Of a stretch of DNA of 8,473 nt, positions 6,180-8,473 are shown in pieces (the stretch's first letter is position 1; each line of letters begins with the position of its first letter). The stretch comes from an uncultured Porphyromonadaceae bacterium (GTDB lineage: Bacteria; Bacteroidota; Bacteroidia; Bacteroidales; Muribaculaceae): NCBI GenBank assembly GCA_905193485.1, contig CAJJOX010000090.1:1-8473 (forward strand). Reading direction: 5' to 3'. The translations under genes and the position numbers were made by a program. The notes under the pieces are model-generated. The model made no database searches. It was not told where the DNA came from and worked only from the letters and a program-made list of their open reading frames with translations.

Positions 6180-8473
6180 TTTTTTGAATCGTTGTTGATT
6201 TGGTCAAGAAGTGCTTTCACTGCGGCTTCAAGCTGCTGGTCTTCACCAGTCACGATCACTGCCGGATCATTTGCTACGGTGATATCTGGCTCAAGTTGGG
6301 TGTTTTCAAGATAATTGCCTTCGGCCGTGCGGAATCCGGTCACCGGAATGCCGAACACGAGGCTCGGATCTTGCATGCGCACCCAGTTGACGCTGCTCAT
6401 TGTGCCCGGAACGGGCATGCCTACGAGCTTGCCGAGCCCGAGGTGGCTGTAGACCCAGGGGGTGCCGTGGGCGTTGCTGTAGTTGGCTTCGCCGATTATC
6501 ATGATGCTCGGTTTTGTCCAGCGCCGCGATGGCATCACGGAGGTTGTCTGGCCGTGGACTTCCTGCGTAAGATAGGGTTTGCCGCTGAAGAGCACTTCGA
6601 TGTCTTCATGCAGGCGTCCGCCGCCGTTCCAGCGTGTGTCGATCACGATACCCTCTTTGTTTATATATTTTCCAAGCATGTCGGCATATATGCGACGGAA
6701 ACTTTCGTCATCCATCGATTTTATGTGCACATAGCCGAGGCGTCCGTTTGAAAGCCGTTCGACATCCTGCTGGCACTGACGCACCCAGCGGTTGTAGAGC
6801 AGCGCATTCAGCGCACCAGTCGTGATCGGGAGCACCACTTCGTCGCCGGTGCTGCCGTCGGCATTCGTGAAACTTACGAGGGTCTTCTTGCCGGCCATGT
6901 CGTTTAGCATGGCGAGAGCGTCGCTTTTGCCGTTGAGCTCCACGCCGTTGATCTTGTTTATGATGGCTCCGGCACGCATGACTGAGTTTGCGCGGTCAAA
7001 CGGGCCTTTGGCTATCACTTCGTCAACTTTCAGCCCCGGGCCGGTGTAGGTCATGTCATAGAGCAATCCGAGTGATGCCGTCGGATGCTCGGCCGACGGA
7101 GCGGAATAGCTTCCGCCTGTGTGTGATACATTGAGCTCGCCGAGAAGCTCGCTGAGCAGGTCGGCGTAGTCATAGTTGTTGTTGATGTGTGGCAGGAATT
7201 TGGCGTAGGCCTTATACATCCCGTCCCAGTCGCAGCCGTTCATGTCCTTGCGGAAGAAACGTTCTTTCTCTTCATTATAGACATACTGGAGCATGAATTC
7301 GCGCTCTTTGGCCGGATCAAGCTGCATGGTGCCCGATATCGATACCGATTTCATCTTTCCGCCTTTTGGATCATATTTTTTCACTTGCGATCCAAGAAGA
7401 TAGATGTTGCCGTCGTTGTCCATCTCCATGCCCATGGCCCGTCCGTCAAGTTTGTTGGCTATTTTTGCGTCTTTTTTGCGGAGGTCTATTTCCCACAGGT
7501 CATAGCCGCCTTCAAACGCTGCCAGATAGTAGAGTTTCTGGCCGTCTTTGCTAAGGATGGCATCGCATATCTCTGCCGAGGCCGGAGTCAGTCGCACGGT
7601 TCGGTCTGCCAGATCGTTGAGATCTATGTCAGTGCTTTCAGATTCGTCGTCTGACGTTTTTTCTCCTTCGCCGTCCGTCGATTTGTCGCTGTCCTTGCCT
7701 TTCTTCGATTTCTTTCCTTTTTTCGCTTTCTCATCGTCGCCGTCGGCTTTTGTGCTTTTTTTCTTCGACGCTTTCTCAACCTCTTTGAGCAAAGCGTAAT
7801 CCTCTTCGCTCAGACGGTAGCGGTCGTAGGCGTCGCGGTCGAGGAATGTGATCATCACGTCATATTGCGATCCCCATGATGCGTGGTTGCGCATGCCGTA
7901 GCGCTCCGACATGAACAGCAGGGCCTTGCCGTCCATCACCCAGCGCGGATCTGAATCGAAATAGCCCGTTTCAGTCACTTTCGTAAGCTTGCCTGTGGCT
8001 ACTTCTATCACGGCGATGTCGCCGTATGGATCGTGCTCGGGCTGTATATAGTCGATGGCGATCCATTTGCTGTCGGGCGACCAGTGGGCTTTGAATCCTT
8101 TAGAGCGATGGGCTCGGGTGGTGCCGTCGGTGAGCTGACGCACCTTCTTTGTTTTCATATCCATGACCATAAGTTTGTTGCGGTCTTGTATGAATGCAAG
8201 CTGTTTGCCGTCGGGCGATAGGGAGGGAACGGTGCGGTCTATGCCGTCGTCGGGGAAAAGAGCCTTCTCTTCAATTAGAGTGGCGTTGGAAAAATTGGGA
8301 TCTTCCTGACGGGCGATCTTGGCCACATATATATTATAATGTCCGTCGCGGGCCGATGTGTAATAGAGCTCGCGGGAATTCTTGCCCCATGTCACGTCCG
8401 ATTCGTTTTCAGGCGTGAATGTGATCTGTTTGATCGACGGGTATTCCACGGATGTCACAAACACCTCGCCGCG
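6176..8473 (-). CDS. Tricorn-like S41 protease, C-terminal ~765 residues (5' end outside window)
   Basis: The frame is open through the window's right edge (Arg-Gly-Glu precedes the GTG at 8464), so the N-terminus is missing; tricorn homologues are usually about 1,050-1,100 residues, so roughly 300 are absent. Numbering from the codon at 8464: propeller repeats of WD40/TolB type (SPDGKQLAFI 83-92; WSPDSKWIAIDY 128-139), a charged insertion at about 227-282, a further propeller part (about 290-375), the C1 helical region, a PDZ domain (about 475-545) and an S41 catalytic core (about 575-735). By comparison with archaeal tricorn (catalytic Ser, His, Ser, Glu), the likely counterparts are Ser447-His448 (ELNVSHTG), nucleophile Ser663 (EANYSNAHG) and Glu720 (NYLENTQLEPDI). 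IDTRWNGGG is at 608-616. Asn664 follows Ser663 where tricorn has Asp. Likely a processing peptidase acting on oligopeptides; cell location cannot be judged without the N-terminus. Ends TGA inside the next gene's start. Confidence 0.93.
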   Translation of the reverse strand, partial: RGEVFVTSVEYPSIKQITFTPENESDVTWGKNSRELYYTSARDGHYNIYVAKIARQEDPNFSNATLIEEKALFPDDGIDRTVPSLSPDGKQLAFIQDRNKLMVMDMKTKKVRQLTDGTTRAHRSKGFKAHWSPDSKWIAIDYIQPEHDPYGDIAVIEVATGKLTKVTETGYFDSDPRWVMDGKALLFMSERYGMRNHASWGSQYDVMITFLDRDAYDRYRLSEEDYALLKEVEKASKKKSTKADGDDEKAKKGKKSKKGKDSDKSTDGEGEKTSDDESESTDIDLNDLADRTVRLTPASAEICDAILSKDGQKLYYLAAFEGGYDLWEIDLRKKDAKIANKLDGRAMGMEMDNDGNIYLLGSQVKKYDPKGGKMKSVSISGTMQLDPAKEREFMLQYVYNEEKERFFRKDMNGCDWDGMYKAYAKFLPHINNNYDYADLLSELLGELNVSHTGGSYSAPSAEHPTASLGLLYDMTYTGPGLKVDEVIAKGPFDRANSVMRAGAIINKINGVELNGKSDALAMLNDMAGKKTLVSFTNADGSTGDEVVLPITTGALNALLYNRWVRQCQQDVERLSNGRLGYVHIKSMDDESFRRIYADMLGKYINKEGIVIDTRWNGGGRLHEDIEVLFSGKPYLTQEVHGQTTSVMPSRRWTKPSIMIIGEANYSNAHGTPWVYSHLGLGKLVGMPVPGTMSSVNWVRMQDPSLVFGIPVTGFRTAEGNYLENTQLEPDITVANDPAVIVTGEDQQLEAAVKALLDQINNDSKK
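7619..7786 (-). other. Charged low-complexity insertion in the tricorn propeller
   Basis: About 56 codons encode a lysine-rich run (KKKSTKA, KAKKGKKSKKGK) that passes into an acidic Ser/Asp/Glu-rich run (DGEGEKTSDDESESTDIDL). It lies between recognisable propeller strands and reads as a flexible loop or linker rather than a folded domain. The frame stays open and the composition is coherent, so it is real protein and not a frameshift. Its function is unknown. Confidence 0.75.

Noticed and set aside
6200..6751. 183-residue open frame on the plus strand opposite the tricorn catalytic domain
   Set aside because: It lies wholly antisense to the conserved S41 core and has a His/Ala/Val-rich shadow composition with no domain signature.
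7700..7770. Possible frameshift or repeat expansion in the tricorn gene
   Set aside because: The lysine-rich stretch looks like a simple repeat in DNA, but the frame is maintained on both sides with sensible propeller sequence, so the gene is intact here.

Overview
The window (about 8.5 kb, moderately GC-rich) looks like chromosomal DNA of a Bacteroidota, most likely a Bacteroidales gut lineage such as Muribaculaceae. The family assignment is inference. It rests on the Bacteroidota-type promoter (TTTG, 19-nt spacer, TAACTTTG), the lack of clear Shine-Dalgarno sequences, and the gene content: a DUF2027-Smr protein, an EFR1-type flavodoxin/ferredoxin, a bacterial tricorn homologue and a PorT-like outer-membrane barrel. 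No rRNA, tRNA, CRISPR array, insertion sequence, integrase or phage gene was seen.

Left part (1-2850). The 3' end of a DUF3298 protein gene runs rightward into the window. It converges on trpS (leftward), which ends just before a strong rho-independent terminator. Upstream of trpS, on the same strand, is a gene for a secreted outer-membrane beta-barrel protein. Its real start is probably internal to the longest open frame, because a promoter -7 element lies over the first codons of the long version.

Centre (2783-4328). A divergent promoter region separates the barrel gene from a rightward pair: a YitT-family membrane protein and, 16 nt after it, a short Rossmann/SDR-like protein of 139 residues that has only the N-terminal half of a short-chain dehydrogenase. 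The tail of that short gene overlaps the tail of the oppositely directed EFR1 gene by 26 bp.

Right part (4303-8473). Three leftward genes are joined by 4-bp ATGA stop/start overlaps: a tricorn-like S41 protease (cut by the window edge at its 5' end), a DUF2027-Smr protein and an EFR1-family iron-sulfur flavodoxin. The overlaps suggest one translationally coupled operon with its promoter outside the window.

Most of this is housekeeping or conserved-hypothetical content. I found no convincing evidence of a new defence, mobile or biosynthetic system. The items most worth a second look are the coupled tricorn/Smr/EFR1 trio, the half-length SDR-like gene, and the highly charged insertion in the tricorn propeller.
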